Positions 51,264 to 59,575 of a DNA stretch of 64,000 nt are shown piece after piece. The position numbers and the translations under genes were made by a program. Within the stretch, counting starts at the first letter, position 1; each line of letters starts with the position of its first letter. Source of the stretch: Streptomyces sp. HNM0574 (GTDB lineage Bacteria; Actinomycetota; Actinomycetes; Streptomycetales; Streptomycetaceae); NCBI RefSeq assembly GCF_012726235.1, contig NZ_JAASAH010000004.1:389522-453521 (forward strand), written 5' to 3'. The notes beneath the pieces were generated by a model. The model saw only the letters and a program-made list of their open reading frames with translations, made no database searches and had not been told where the DNA came from.

Positions 51264-52397
51264 TCAACGGGCGGCGCCGCTCGGCCCGTTGGCCTGGACG
51301 TCGGCGTCGCGGGTTCCGGTGCGTCCGGTGTCCGCCGTGCCGGGGACGGGGCCGCCGCCCTGGCCCGCGAGCGGTCCCGGCTCGGTGGGGGCGCGGGACG
51401 GGACGGTGGGCGGGGGGCCGCTGGTCAGCAGGTCGTCCAGCCAGGTGCCGTACAGCTCGCAGCCCGGGTGGCAGCCGGCCGGGCCCGCGGCCTCCCCCGG
51501 GCCGACATGGACGCCGCCGACGACCACGCCCGCCGGACCGGTCCGGCACTCCACCTGGAACGGTCCCGTCCGCAGCCCGAGCACCTGGAGCGCGGCGCAC
51601 ACCTCGGCGCGCACGGCCGCCTCCGGGTCCCGGGCCGGAGCGGCGGAAGCGGCGGGCGGGGTCCGGGGGCGGGGCACCGGCGCGGCCGCGGCCGGTTCCG
51701 GGGCGGCAGGCTGCCGGGTGACGGCCAGGACGCGGGGGCGGCCGGCGAGGAGCACCCCGTCGACGCGGTATCCGACGCCGCCCACCCAGGACTCGACGAG
51801 GACCGGGGCCCGCTCGTCCGCGCCGGCGGCCCGGAACGCGTCCGGCAGCCGGTCCGCCTCGGTGACCAGGCTGACCCGCCCGGGCCCGGCGCCGTCCCGT
51901 GGCCGGACGACCACGCGGCCGCTGGCGAGCAGCAGTTCCTCGGCCTGTTCCGGGCGGGTGCACAGCAGCAGCCGCGGCTGCCGGAATCCGTGTCTGCGCA
52001 GGTAGTCGCGACATCGGTCGCGCATCCGCACCCGGCGTACGGCGGTGAGCGGGTTGCCCGGCAGGCCGAGCGCCTCGGCGACGGCGGCGGCGGACTCGGC
52101 GGCGTCCTCTCGGAAGCCGAGCACCGCGTCGAAGCGGGGGCCCTGCGCCCAGCTCCAGGCGACGCAGCCGGTGACGTCGCCGTGGTCGAGGGCGTGCACC
52201 TCGTCGGCGAGCGCGGTCAACTCGGGCGCTGCGGCCAGGTGTTCGGCGCGGTCGGTGAGCACGATCCGGCTGTCGCGGTCGCGCAGCCGGAAGAGGGTGA
52301 CGAGCGCGCTGTCGTGCGCGTCCCAGTCCGCGCGCGGTACGGCGCCGCCGAGGAGCAGGGTCGTGCTCGGGGCGGTGGGGCGGGGTACGGCGGGCAT
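51264..52397 (-). CDS. Degenerate ATP-grasp domain protein
   Basis: A 377-residue protein with the layout of amino-acid-ligase-type ATP-grasp enzymes: an N-terminal pre-ATP domain (RIVLTDRAEHLAAAPEL), then VVVRPRDGAGPGRVSLV and PVLVESWVGGVGYRVDGVLL. The nucleotide Lys is replaced by Arg, and the usual catalytic E-x-N-x-R segment at the end of the domain reads VVVGGVHVGPGEAAG, so the Mg-binding Glu and Asn are missing. The tail after about 320 is Pro/Gly-rich. ATG 52397. It lies 55 nt behind the 2-oxoglutarate oxygenase gene on the same strand. It may be inactive, a carrier, or a divergent ligase. Confidence 0.65.
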   Translation of the reverse strand: MPAVPRPTAPSTTLLLGGAVPRADWDAHDSALVTLFRLRDRDSRIVLTDRAEHLAAAPELTALADEVHALDHGDVTGCVAWSWAQGPRFDAVLGFREDAAESAAAVAEALGLPGNPLTAVRRVRMRDRCRDYLRRHGFRQPRLLLCTRPEQAEELLLASGRVVVRPRDGAGPGRVSLVTEADRLPDAFRAAGADERAPVLVESWVGGVGYRVDGVLLAGRPRVLAVTRQPAAPEPAAAAPVPRPRTPPAASAAPARDPEAAVRAEVCAALQVLGLRTGPFQVECRTGPAGVVVGGVHVGPGEAAGPAGCHPGCELYGTWLDDLLTSGPPPTVPSRAPTEPGPLAGQGGGPVPGTADTGRTGTRDADVQANGPSGAAR

Positions 52398-52452
52398 GCG
52401 CGTCAGTCCCCGGTGCCGCGTCGGCGGACGGCTCCGGGCTCGCGCGGGCACC

Positions 52453-53505
52453 TCACGAGATCACCCGGGAGGCCGCGGGCGCGCGCAGGTCACGGGAGCG
52501 GCGCGGATCGCCGGTGACGGTGATCTTCTTCAGCCAGCGGTCGGTGCCGTCGAAGCGCGCGGTGAAGTCCTGCCTGCCGTGCACGGCACGGTGGTTGTCG
52601 ACGACCAGGACCTCCCCGGGCCGCAACGCGACGCTCTGCTGGGCGCTTTCGAGCTCCTCGACCAGGTGCTTCAGCGCGAGTCCGGCCTCGGTGTCGCCGG
52701 GCAGGCAGCGCATGTAGCAGGGGTCGATGCGCAGCCGGAGCCCCTCGGTGGTGTGCTCCGGGCTCCCGGTGCCGGGTGCGGCGGAGAGGACGGCCACCGG
52801 CTCGGGGTCGTCGCGCATGGCGAGCATCCGGGCGAGCGCGGGCGAGTGCGGGTCGTTGCGGGCCAGCTGTCTGAGGTGCTCCTCGTCGGGGAGGATGTGG
52901 AACCGCTTCTGGGCGAGCACCGCGCGGTGTTCGGCGCCGAGCGTCACGTCCCGCACCGAGGCGAGGGTGGTGCCGGTCGCGTCGTGGTTCCGCAGGCCGA
53001 GCAGGATCAGGTGGTCGCAGCGGTGCGGGTGGAAGGCGTCCTCGGTGTGCCACTCCAGGTGTACCTGCCCGTGGCCGCTCTGCTGCACCTCCTCGCCCGC
53101 GATCGGCAGCATGTTCTGGATCAGGCGGCCGCGCTGGAGCGTGGACCAGGCGAAGGGTTCGCCCGTCGCGAGCCCGAGCAGGGCCAGCCAGCGCTCCTCG
53201 CGGCGGGCCGCCGGGGAGGCGGCGGCCTCGCGCCAGTGCGCCGGGGTCGGGCCGATCGCCGCGTCGTCCACCCCGAAGCCGCGGATCAGCCCTGCGGGCG
53301 GGGACGCGGCGGAGCGCAGCCCGCGCAGGAAGCGGCGCAGCCCGGAGGGCAGCCGGTGCGCCAGTTCCCGCACCTGCTCGTAGTACGCCTCGCTGCCCGG
53401 ATCGTCCGACGGAGAGCAGTGCGCCGCATCGCTCAACAGCGCTTCCAGATCGCGCAGTTCGGCGGTGCTCAGGTCGTACACAGCAGGGGTGTCGAGCCGC
53501 GGCAT
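52453..53505 (-). CDS. Fe(II)/2-oxoglutarate amino acid hydroxylase (VioC/AsnO/clavaminate synthase-like)
   Basis: A 350-residue TauD/TfdA-superfamily dioxygenase. The metal facial triad is His and Glu in WHTEDAFHPHRCDHLILL and the distal His in VVDNHRAVHGR; the co-substrate Arg is likely in GTDRWLKKI. HTEDAFHP with Glu rather than Asp is the hallmark of the free-amino-acid beta-hydroxylases VioC, OrfP and AsnO, which act on Arg or Asn. ATG 53505 has GGAGGGA upstream. With the neighbouring tailoring genes this points to C-hydroxylation of an amino acid precursor. Confidence 0.85.
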   Translation of the reverse strand: MPRLDTPAVYDLSTAELRDLEALLSDAAHCSPSDDPGSEAYYEQVRELAHRLPSGLRRFLRGLRSAASPPAGLIRGFGVDDAAIGPTPAHWREAAASPAARREERWLALLGLATGEPFAWSTLQRGRLIQNMLPIAGEEVQQSGHGQVHLEWHTEDAFHPHRCDHLILLGLRNHDATGTTLASVRDVTLGAEHRAVLAQKRFHILPDEEHLRQLARNDPHSPALARMLAMRDDPEPVAVLSAAPGTGSPEHTTEGLRLRIDPCYMRCLPGDTEAGLALKHLVEELESAQQSVALRPGEVLVVDNHRAVHGRQDFTARFDGTDRWLKKITVTGDPRRSRDLRAPAASRVIS

Positions 53506-53569
53506 TGCGCTCCCTCCGTCAGGGCCCGGACGTCTTCCGGGGCGATCACGAAGAGACTCCTTCGGGCCT

Positions 53570-53590
53570 GTATCACCGCCGTATCACCGC
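53570..53590. promoter_or_regulatory. Candidate SARP-binding direct repeats
   Basis: GTATCACCGC occurs at 53570-53579 and 53581-53590, an 11-bp period, the register expected for SARP heptamer repeats. It lies 65-85 nt upstream of the hydroxylase start, near where a -35 region would fall. Confidence 0.4.
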
Positions 53591-53716
53591 GGTAGCGCGG
53601 CACTCCGGGCCGCGGCTGACGGGGTGTTACCGGGTCGTCTTCCCGAGTTGGCCGCCAAGTGGCCGGAGACGGACGGGGGTTGACCGGGAGCGAACCTGCT
53701 GTCACGCTTCTTCCAC

Positions 53717-53730
53717 GGCACAGCTGTGCC
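53717..53730. promoter_or_regulatory. Perfect 14-bp palindrome upstream of the SGNH gene
   Basis: GGCACAGCTGTGCC is fully self-complementary and lies 278 nt before the SGNH start. It may be an operator for the plus-strand biosynthetic operon. Confidence 0.4.
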
Positions 53731-54007
53731 CGAACCCGCCTCTGGCCTCCGCAAGGAGGGCCCGCAGGCACCCCGGACCCCGGCCGCGCGCCGGGGTTTC
53801 GTCATTTCCCGCGCGGGACCGCCGCCGGCCCCTCCCCCACGCGAGCGGGCCACGCTCCCGCCCGTGCACGACCCGCGCACGCACCACCCCGCATCCGCAC
53901 CGCCGCACCACCGCACCGCGCCCGGCGCGCGGAACGCGGGCGGCCGGTGCTGCCCCGCCATGCCCTGGCGGGCACCGGTCATCCCTCTTCACAGGACGGA
54001 GTCACCC

Positions 54008-55033
54008 GTGTCCCATCGCGCTGACCTGACCCCCCAGATGCTCCAGTACGCGGAGAAGTTCGACGACCGCGGCGACATCCGCTGGATGCCGTACCTGATG
54101 TACTTCCACGCCGCCGGGCACCGCTCCGAGGTGGTCAACACCGACCGTCTCGGCTTCCGCTTCTCGCACGGCCCCGAGGGCTCGGCCGCCGGTGTCGGCG
54201 AGCAGCTGCCGGACGGCCCGGTGCGGCTGCTCGCCGGGAGCTCCACCGCGTTCGGCATCGGCGCCAGCAGCGACCGTCACACCCTGCCCTCGTACCTGTG
54301 GTCCCGGCACGCGCCGTCCCTGCCGTGGCTCAACTTCGCGGGGCGCAGCCACAATTCGACCCAGGAGATGCTGCTCTTCTCGCTCTACCGGCACCTGCTG
54401 CCGCAGGTGGACGAGATCGTGCTGTTCTCCGGCTTCAACAGCCTGGGCCTGAGCCGGCTCCCCGAGTCGGTGCGCGGCGACAGCGGCGCCTTCTTCAACT
54501 GCAACGACTTCTACGGGCAGATGGAGGAGCTGCGGGCCAAGAACCGCAAGAGCTCCGGCTTCGGCCTGTTCGGCTCCCGCAAGAACGCGGCGCCCGCGCC
54601 GGCCGACACCGCGGTGCCCGAACTGTCCGAGCAGATCGACCTGGCCACCGAGCTGACCGTCCGTAACCTCGACAACTGGCGGCTGCTCGCCCAGGGCATG
54701 GGCGCCAAGCTGACCTTCGTCATGCAGCCGCTGGCCACCTGGGTGCGGGAGGAGCCCGCGCCGGAGGAGAAGCTGCTCTTCCAGGAACTGGACGCGATCT
54801 CCGACTTCGGTGCGGTGTACGGCGACATCTCCTCCATGGAGGCGCAGGCGGCCTACGCCAAGGAACTGCGCGCGGGCTGCGAGCGGAGCGGCGTGAACTT
54901 CGTCGACCTCAACCCCGTCCTGGCCGACGCGCTCGGCCCGAAGGACTGGATCTTCGTGGACCGCATCCACTTCACCGACGAGGGCCACAACCTCGTCGCC
55001 GGTCTCCTCGCCCAGCAGCTCGGCCTCTCCTGA
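54008..55033 (+). CDS. SGNH-hydrolase-like protein of the carbamoyltransferase cluster
   Basis: A 341-residue protein with SGNH/GDSL features: the nucleophile block LLAGSSTAFGIGASSD, the NFAGRSHNSTQEML segment and the C-terminal DRIHFTDEGHNLVA bearing the Asp-x-x-His pair. There is no signal peptide, so it acts in the cytosol. SGNH-like proteins often accompany NodU/TobZ carbamoyltransferases and small DUF5989/SxtJ proteins, as here. It may be an acyl or carbamoyl esterase or transferase. GTG 54008 with AGGACGGA upstream; first gene of the plus-strand biosynthetic operon. Confidence 0.75.
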   Translation: MSHRADLTPQMLQYAEKFDDRGDIRWMPYLMYFHAAGHRSEVVNTDRLGFRFSHGPEGSAAGVGEQLPDGPVRLLAGSSTAFGIGASSDRHTLPSYLWSRHAPSLPWLNFAGRSHNSTQEMLLFSLYRHLLPQVDEIVLFSGFNSLGLSRLPESVRGDSGAFFNCNDFYGQMEELRAKNRKSSGFGLFGSRKNAAPAPADTAVPELSEQIDLATELTVRNLDNWRLLAQGMGAKLTFVMQPLATWVREEPAPEEKLLFQELDAISDFGAVYGDISSMEAQAAYAKELRAGCERSGVNFVDLNPVLADALGPKDWIFVDRIHFTDEGHNLVAGLLAQQLGLS

Positions 55034-55129
55034 CGCGCCCCGCGCCCGCGCGTCAACGCCCGGGTGCGCGCGCGTCGTTCAGAGCCCTGTGCGTCCACCG
55101 CACAGCGAACCGATCCGAAAGGCACACCC

Positions 55130-55216
55130 ATGGGATTCCTGCGCAAGATCATCAACAAGCTGCTCGGCCGCAAACCGAAGCCGAAGAACGACGCCTCCAT
55201 CTACCCGATGTTCTAA
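55130..55216 (+). CDS. 28-residue cationic peptide, DUF5989-like
   Basis: A tiny gene, ATG 55130 to TAA 55214-55216, with GAAAGG upstream and a strong hairpin after it. The peptide begins MGFLRKIINKLLGRK, a basic amphipathic helix, continues PKPKNDAS and ends IYPMF. Start (MGFLR) and end (IYxxF) are reminiscent of DUF5989 proteins (about 50 aa, MGFL...PFIYTLF) that accompany carbamoyltransferases, but the membrane helix between them is missing. Tiny peptides also occur in the Pseudomonas 4-formylaminooxyvinylglycine (gvg) cluster, as I recall it. It may be a structural subunit, a regulator or a carrier; I do not assign a reaction. Confidence 0.7.
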   Translation: MGFLRKIINKLLGRKPKPKNDASIYPMF

Positions 55217-55262
55217 AGCGGTACGCCGCACCTCCCGGGCCCGGCCGTCACACCCCGGGCCC

Positions 55263-55290
55263 GGGCGGCCCGCCCCCTCCCGGGCCGCCC
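55263..55290. terminator. Hairpin between the 28-residue peptide and the di-iron enzyme
   Basis: GGGCGGCCCG and CGGGCCGCCC form a perfect 10-bp stem with an 8-nt loop; CCGGGCCCGG palindromes lie just before it. It could terminate part of the transcripts, giving more of the small peptide than of the downstream enzymes. Confidence 0.6.
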
Positions 55291-55358
55291 CGCTGCCGCC
55301 CCTCCCGCCCTCCCGAGTCCTGACGTCCTGACCCGACCCTCCAGAGAAGAGGTCACTC

Positions 55359-57533
55359 GTGTCCGCCGCTTCTGTGGCACCACCCACCGGGCCGACGACC
55401 CACGCGCCCACCGTCCGTACGGCATACCTGCGGGCCACCGACCCTGAGGCCGGTCTCCCCGGCGGCCGGCTGCTCGACCAGGTGCGCGAGGAACTGCGCC
55501 GCGCCGCCGTGCCGGACGACACCCTCGACGCCCTCGTCGAGCAGGCCGCGGCGTGGTCCGCCGAGGAAGCGGGCCGGTTCACGCGCCTGCTCGGCCTGCT
55601 CGACGACGCGGAGGACCGCGCCGTCCTCGTCCGCCGCGCCACCCTGGGCTGCGCGCCGCTGGCCCTGCACTCCGGCGCCTGGCTCCAGTGGCTGCCCAGC
55701 TCGGGCAACTGCGACGACCCGGCCGTGCTGCGCATGCTCGCGCTGTACGCGCACGACGTCGGCGTCGGCGCCCCGCACGCCTCGCGGGGCGACGCCTACC
55801 TCGCGCTGCTGCGGCACCTGAAGCTCTCCGAGAACGCGGTGCCCGCCAGCCGCCTCGTCGGCGACCAGCGCCTGGACGAGGGCCACTTCCTGCTGCCCGC
55901 GCTGCTGCTGACGATGAGCCGCAGGCCGGAGGACTTCACCCCGCAGCTCCTCGGCGCCGACCTGTGCCTGCGCTCGGTGGGCACGCTGCCCGCGCTGGCC
56001 CTGGTCCGCCAGGAGCTGCCCACGGCCACCGACTGGTCCGTGATCGACCCGTCCGGCGCCCGCGCCGAGGACGCCGACAGCGGGCTCACCATCAGCCGCG
56101 CCGCCGTCGAGGCCCTCGTCACCCGGGACGGCCCGGCCGCCGCCGACGAGGTGCGGCTCGGCTTCCGCTGGGCGCTGGCCGCGCTGCGGCAGTGGAGCGA
56201 GCGGCTGCACGAGGAACTGGACGTCGCCCGCGACCCGGTGTTCGAGATGGCCGAGCTGATGCGGCTGCGCTCCCGCGAGGGCGCCGTCTACCACCACACG
56301 TTCCCGCTGGAGGACAAGCCGCTCTCGGACTGGCTGCGGGAGTGCGCCACCGACCCGTACCCGATGCTGGAGGCGCTCTCCCGCAGCCGGCTGATCAAGC
56401 CGGGCAAGCCGGAGAAGAGCCCGCTGGTCACCGGTCTGGTCGGGGAACGCGGCCGGATGTTCCGGGTGTTCTCGCCCGAGGACCTGGCCGTCGTCCGCCG
56501 CTGGATCGGCTCGCTGAGCGGACCGGCCGAGCGGGGCGCGGGCCTCGGCGGCAACCCCGTACTGTCCGAGCCGCCCGCGCTGGCCCTGTCCGCCTGGGAC
56601 GCGGCGGCCGAGGCGGCCGGTGCCGAGGCGGCTCCGCGCGACCTGCGCGAGGCGTACCACCAGCTGCTGCGCCGCACCGGCAGCCCGGCCCTGCGCGACT
56701 GGGCGACGACCTATGTGCACGGCTGGCTCGGCCGCTCCCGGCACGGCATCGACCGCGGCGGCATGCCGCTGCCCGACCGCTGGACGCCGCGCGGGCTGCG
56801 CCCCTGGCTGGTCGAGATGCACGACCAGCACAGCGAGGAGTTCGAGCGCGGCAGCGAGGACGAACTGCCCAGCAAGGAGGCGCTGATCGACGCCACCGTG
56901 CAGCAGGCGCCGCTCACCCTGATCGACGGCGCCTGGATCGCGGGCTTCACCGACTACGCGCACGCCTCCTCGCAGATCGGGCACTCGCTGTTCGACACCT
57001 ACTGGGACGAACTCGGCAACGGCGAGGCGCACCTGAACCACCCGCTGATCTACCGCGAGGTCCTCGACGAGATGGGGGTGCACCTTCCCCCCACCGCCAG
57101 CCGGGAGTTCGCGCAGTGGGACGGGTTCCGGGACGGCTCCTTCGAACTGCCCGTCTACTGGCTGGCGATCGGCCGGTTCCCGCAGACGTTCCTGCCCGAG
57201 GTGCTCGGGCTGAACCTGGCGATGGAGCTGTCCGGCGTCGGCGGCAGCTACCGGCGGGCCCGGCTCGCGCTGAAGAAGTACGGCTTCAGCACCCGCTTCG
57301 TGGACATCCACAACACCGTCGACAACGTCGCGACGGGGCACTCCGCCTGGGCCGCCGACGCCATCGACACCTACCTCTCCTCGATCACCGCCTCGCAGGG
57401 CGAGGGCGCGCTGGACACCGCGTGGGACCGCATCCGCACCGGATACCGCTCCCTGAACCCGCCCTCGGGCTTCCGCGCCCGGCAGGCGGGCCGCCGCGCC
57501 GCGAACCTCGCCGCGCGCGGCCGCGCCCGCTGA
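55359..57533 (+). CDS. Heme-oxygenase-like di-iron enzyme (HDO), long form
   Basis: A 724-residue protein whose C-terminal domain (about 505-705) belongs to the iron-containing redox enzyme / heme-oxygenase-like family. YWDELGNGEAHLNHPLIYR near residue 547, EVLGLNLAMEL near 614 and FVDIHNTVDNVATGHS near 650 carry the Glu, His and Asp ligands of the two irons. The N-terminal 500 residues are helical and not recognised. Relatives (UndA, BesC, SznF) use O2 for C-C cleavage, desaturation or N-oxygenation of amino acids. Here N-oxygenation or oxidative fragmentation of an amino-acid intermediate is plausible. GTG 55359. Confidence 0.75.
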   Translation: MSAASVAPPTGPTTHAPTVRTAYLRATDPEAGLPGGRLLDQVREELRRAAVPDDTLDALVEQAAAWSAEEAGRFTRLLGLLDDAEDRAVLVRRATLGCAPLALHSGAWLQWLPSSGNCDDPAVLRMLALYAHDVGVGAPHASRGDAYLALLRHLKLSENAVPASRLVGDQRLDEGHFLLPALLLTMSRRPEDFTPQLLGADLCLRSVGTLPALALVRQELPTATDWSVIDPSGARAEDADSGLTISRAAVEALVTRDGPAAADEVRLGFRWALAALRQWSERLHEELDVARDPVFEMAELMRLRSREGAVYHHTFPLEDKPLSDWLRECATDPYPMLEALSRSRLIKPGKPEKSPLVTGLVGERGRMFRVFSPEDLAVVRRWIGSLSGPAERGAGLGGNPVLSEPPALALSAWDAAAEAAGAEAAPRDLREAYHQLLRRTGSPALRDWATTYVHGWLGRSRHGIDRGGMPLPDRWTPRGLRPWLVEMHDQHSEEFERGSEDELPSKEALIDATVQQAPLTLIDGAWIAGFTDYAHASSQIGHSLFDTYWDELGNGEAHLNHPLIYREVLDEMGVHLPPTASREFAQWDGFRDGSFELPVYWLAIGRFPQTFLPEVLGLNLAMELSGVGGSYRRARLALKKYGFSTRFVDIHNTVDNVATGHSAWAADAIDTYLSSITASQGEGALDTAWDRIRTGYRSLNPPSGFRARQAGRRAANLAARGRAR

Positions 57534-57621
57534 ACCGCCGCGCGCCGCACCGACCACCCACCCCTCGTCCGTCCCCGACGGACTCCGGGCACCCCCGGAC
57601 TCTTCATCAGGAGCAGAACCC

Positions 57622-59475
57622 ATGACGGAACTGGTGCTGGGCATCTCGGCCTACTACCACGACAGTGCCGCGGCGCTGGTCGCCGACGGCGTCCCGGTGG
57701 CCGCCGCCCAGGAGGAGCGGTTCACCCGCGTCCGGCACGACTCGGCCTTCCCCCGCAAGGCCGTCGAGTACTGCCTGCGCGAGGCGGGCGTCACCCTCGC
57801 CGACGTCTCCGCCGTCGCCTACTACGAGGACCCGGCGCTGAAGTTCCGCCGCGTCCTGACCACCTTCGCCGGTGCCGCGCCCGCGGGCTTCGCCTCCTTC
57901 CGCGACACCCTCCCGGCCTGGCTGTCCTGGAAGCGGCGGACCGCCGACGTGGTCCGCTCCCAGCTCGCCGCGCTCGGCCAGGGCTCCGTGCACGGCGGCG
58001 GTCCGCCGCTGGAGATCCGCCGGCACCACGAGTCGCACGCCGCCTCGGCGTTCCTGCCCAGCCCGTACGAGTCGGCCGCCGTGCTGTGCGTCGACGGCGT
58101 CGGCGAGTGGGCCACCACCACGCTGTGGCACGGCCGGGGCAGCGAGGTCGCGCCCGTCTCGGAGATCCGCTTCCCGCACTCGCTCGGGCTGCTCTACTCG
58201 GCCTTCACCTACTTCTGCGGCTTCAAGGTCGACTCCGGCGAGTACAAGCTGATGGGCCTCGCCCCGTACGGCACGCCCCGCTACGCGCAGCTCATCAAGG
58301 ACCGGCTGATCGACATCAAGCCGGACGGCTCCTTCCGGCTGGACATGCGGTACTTCGAGTACCTGCGCGGCCAGGTGATGACCGGCAGCGGCTTCGAGAC
58401 GCTGTTCGGCGGGCCGCGCCGCGCGCCCGAAGGGCCGCTGACCGAGCGCGAGTTCGACCTCGCGGCCTCCGTCCAGCAGGTCACCGAAGAGGTCGTCGTG
58501 CTGCTCGCCCGGCACGCCCGCAAGGTCACCGGCGAGCGGCACCTCGTCCTCGCGGGCGGCGTCGCGCTCAACTGCGTCGCCAACGGCCGGATCATCAACG
58601 AGAAGATCTTCGACGAGGTGTGGACGCAGCCGGCGGCCGGTGACGCGGGCGGCGCGCTCGGCGCGGCCCTGATTGTCGCGGCCGAGCGGGGCGCGCCCCG
58701 CTCGCACCTCGCGGAGGGCCGGGACGGCATGTCCGGCTCGCTGCTCGGCCCGGAGTTCAGCGACGAGGAGATCACCGCGTACCTGGACAGCCAGGGCGCC
58801 CCGTACACGGTGCACTCGCCGGACGAGCTGTGCGAGCGGGTCTCGGGCGTGCTCGCCGAGGGGAAGATCGCCGGCTGGTTCCAGGGCCGGATGGAGTTCG
58901 GGCCGCGCGCGCTCGGCGCCCGGTCCATCATCGGTGACCCGCGCGACCCGGCGATGCAGTCCGCGATGAACCTCAAGATCAAGTTCCGGGAGTCCTTCCG
59001 CCCGTTCGCGCCCTCGGTGCTCGCCGAGGACGCCAAGGACTACTTCGACCTGGACCAGCCCAGCCCGTACATGCTCGTCGTCACCGGCATCTCCCCCGCC
59101 CAGCGGCTGGAGACGGACGCCGGGCAGGAAGCGGACGTCACCGGCCTGGACAAGCTGAAGATCCACCGCTCGACCATCCCCGCGGTCACCCACGTCGACC
59201 ACTCGGCCCGCGTGCAGACCGTCACGGAGGACAACAACGCGCCGTACCACCGGCTGCTGACCGCCTTCAAGGCGCGGACCGGCTGCCCGGTGCTGGTCAA
59301 CACGTCCTTCAACGTGCGCGGCGAGCCGATCGTCGCCTCCCCGGCCGAGGCGTACGCATGCTTCATGCGGACGAACATCGACGTCCTCGCGCTCGGCAAC
59401 GTGCTGCTGCGCAAGGAGGACCAGCCCGAGTGGAAGGAGGAGAGCGACTGGCGCGAGGCCATCCCGCTCGACTGA
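57622..59475 (+). CDS. O-carbamoyltransferase (NodU/TobZ/CmcH family)
   Basis: A 617-residue enzyme with an N-terminal Kae1-like half (LGISAYYHDSAAALV, RRHHESHAASAFLPS with the metal His, GLLYSAFTYFCGFKVDSGEY) and a YrdC-like C-terminal half (FGPRALGARSIIGDPRD, CPVLVNTSFNVRGEPI). It transfers carbamoyl from carbamoyl phosphate through carbamoyl-AMP to an alcohol or related oxygen. ATG 57622 has AGGAG upstream. A carAB pair downstream in the same run of genes can supply carbamoyl phosphate. Acceptor unknown, perhaps a hydroxyl made by the 2-oxoglutarate hydroxylase. Confidence 0.92.
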   Translation: MTELVLGISAYYHDSAAALVADGVPVAAAQEERFTRVRHDSAFPRKAVEYCLREAGVTLADVSAVAYYEDPALKFRRVLTTFAGAAPAGFASFRDTLPAWLSWKRRTADVVRSQLAALGQGSVHGGGPPLEIRRHHESHAASAFLPSPYESAAVLCVDGVGEWATTTLWHGRGSEVAPVSEIRFPHSLGLLYSAFTYFCGFKVDSGEYKLMGLAPYGTPRYAQLIKDRLIDIKPDGSFRLDMRYFEYLRGQVMTGSGFETLFGGPRRAPEGPLTEREFDLAASVQQVTEEVVVLLARHARKVTGERHLVLAGGVALNCVANGRIINEKIFDEVWTQPAAGDAGGALGAALIVAAERGAPRSHLAEGRDGMSGSLLGPEFSDEEITAYLDSQGAPYTVHSPDELCERVSGVLAEGKIAGWFQGRMEFGPRALGARSIIGDPRDPAMQSAMNLKIKFRESFRPFAPSVLAEDAKDYFDLDQPSPYMLVVTGISPAQRLETDAGQEADVTGLDKLKIHRSTIPAVTHVDHSARVQTVTEDNNAPYHRLLTAFKARTGCPVLVNTSFNVRGEPIVASPAEAYACFMRTNIDVLALGNVLLRKEDQPEWKEESDWREAIPLD

Positions 59476-59575
59476 GCCCGGCCGCGCGCACCCCCGGCCC
59501 CGGACGCACCGGAGCCACCCGCACCACCGCACCACCGATTCACCGCACCTCAGGCACCACCAGAAAGGCGGCACC

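Larger units (their letters stand above)
53506..54007. promoter_or_regulatory. Divergent control region of the biosynthetic cluster
   Basis: About 500 nt between the hydroxylase (minus) and the SGNH gene (plus), without a supportable gene. It contains 11-bp-period direct repeats near the hydroxylase side (53570-53590), a second weaker 11-bp pair TGGCCG at 53648 and 53659, and a perfect 14-bp palindrome at 53717-53730. Confidence 0.55.

Noticed and set aside
55353..57644. 763-codon minus-strand open frame opposite the HDO gene
   Set aside because: The plus frame has the iron-ligand motifs and cluster coupling; the reverse is compositional.
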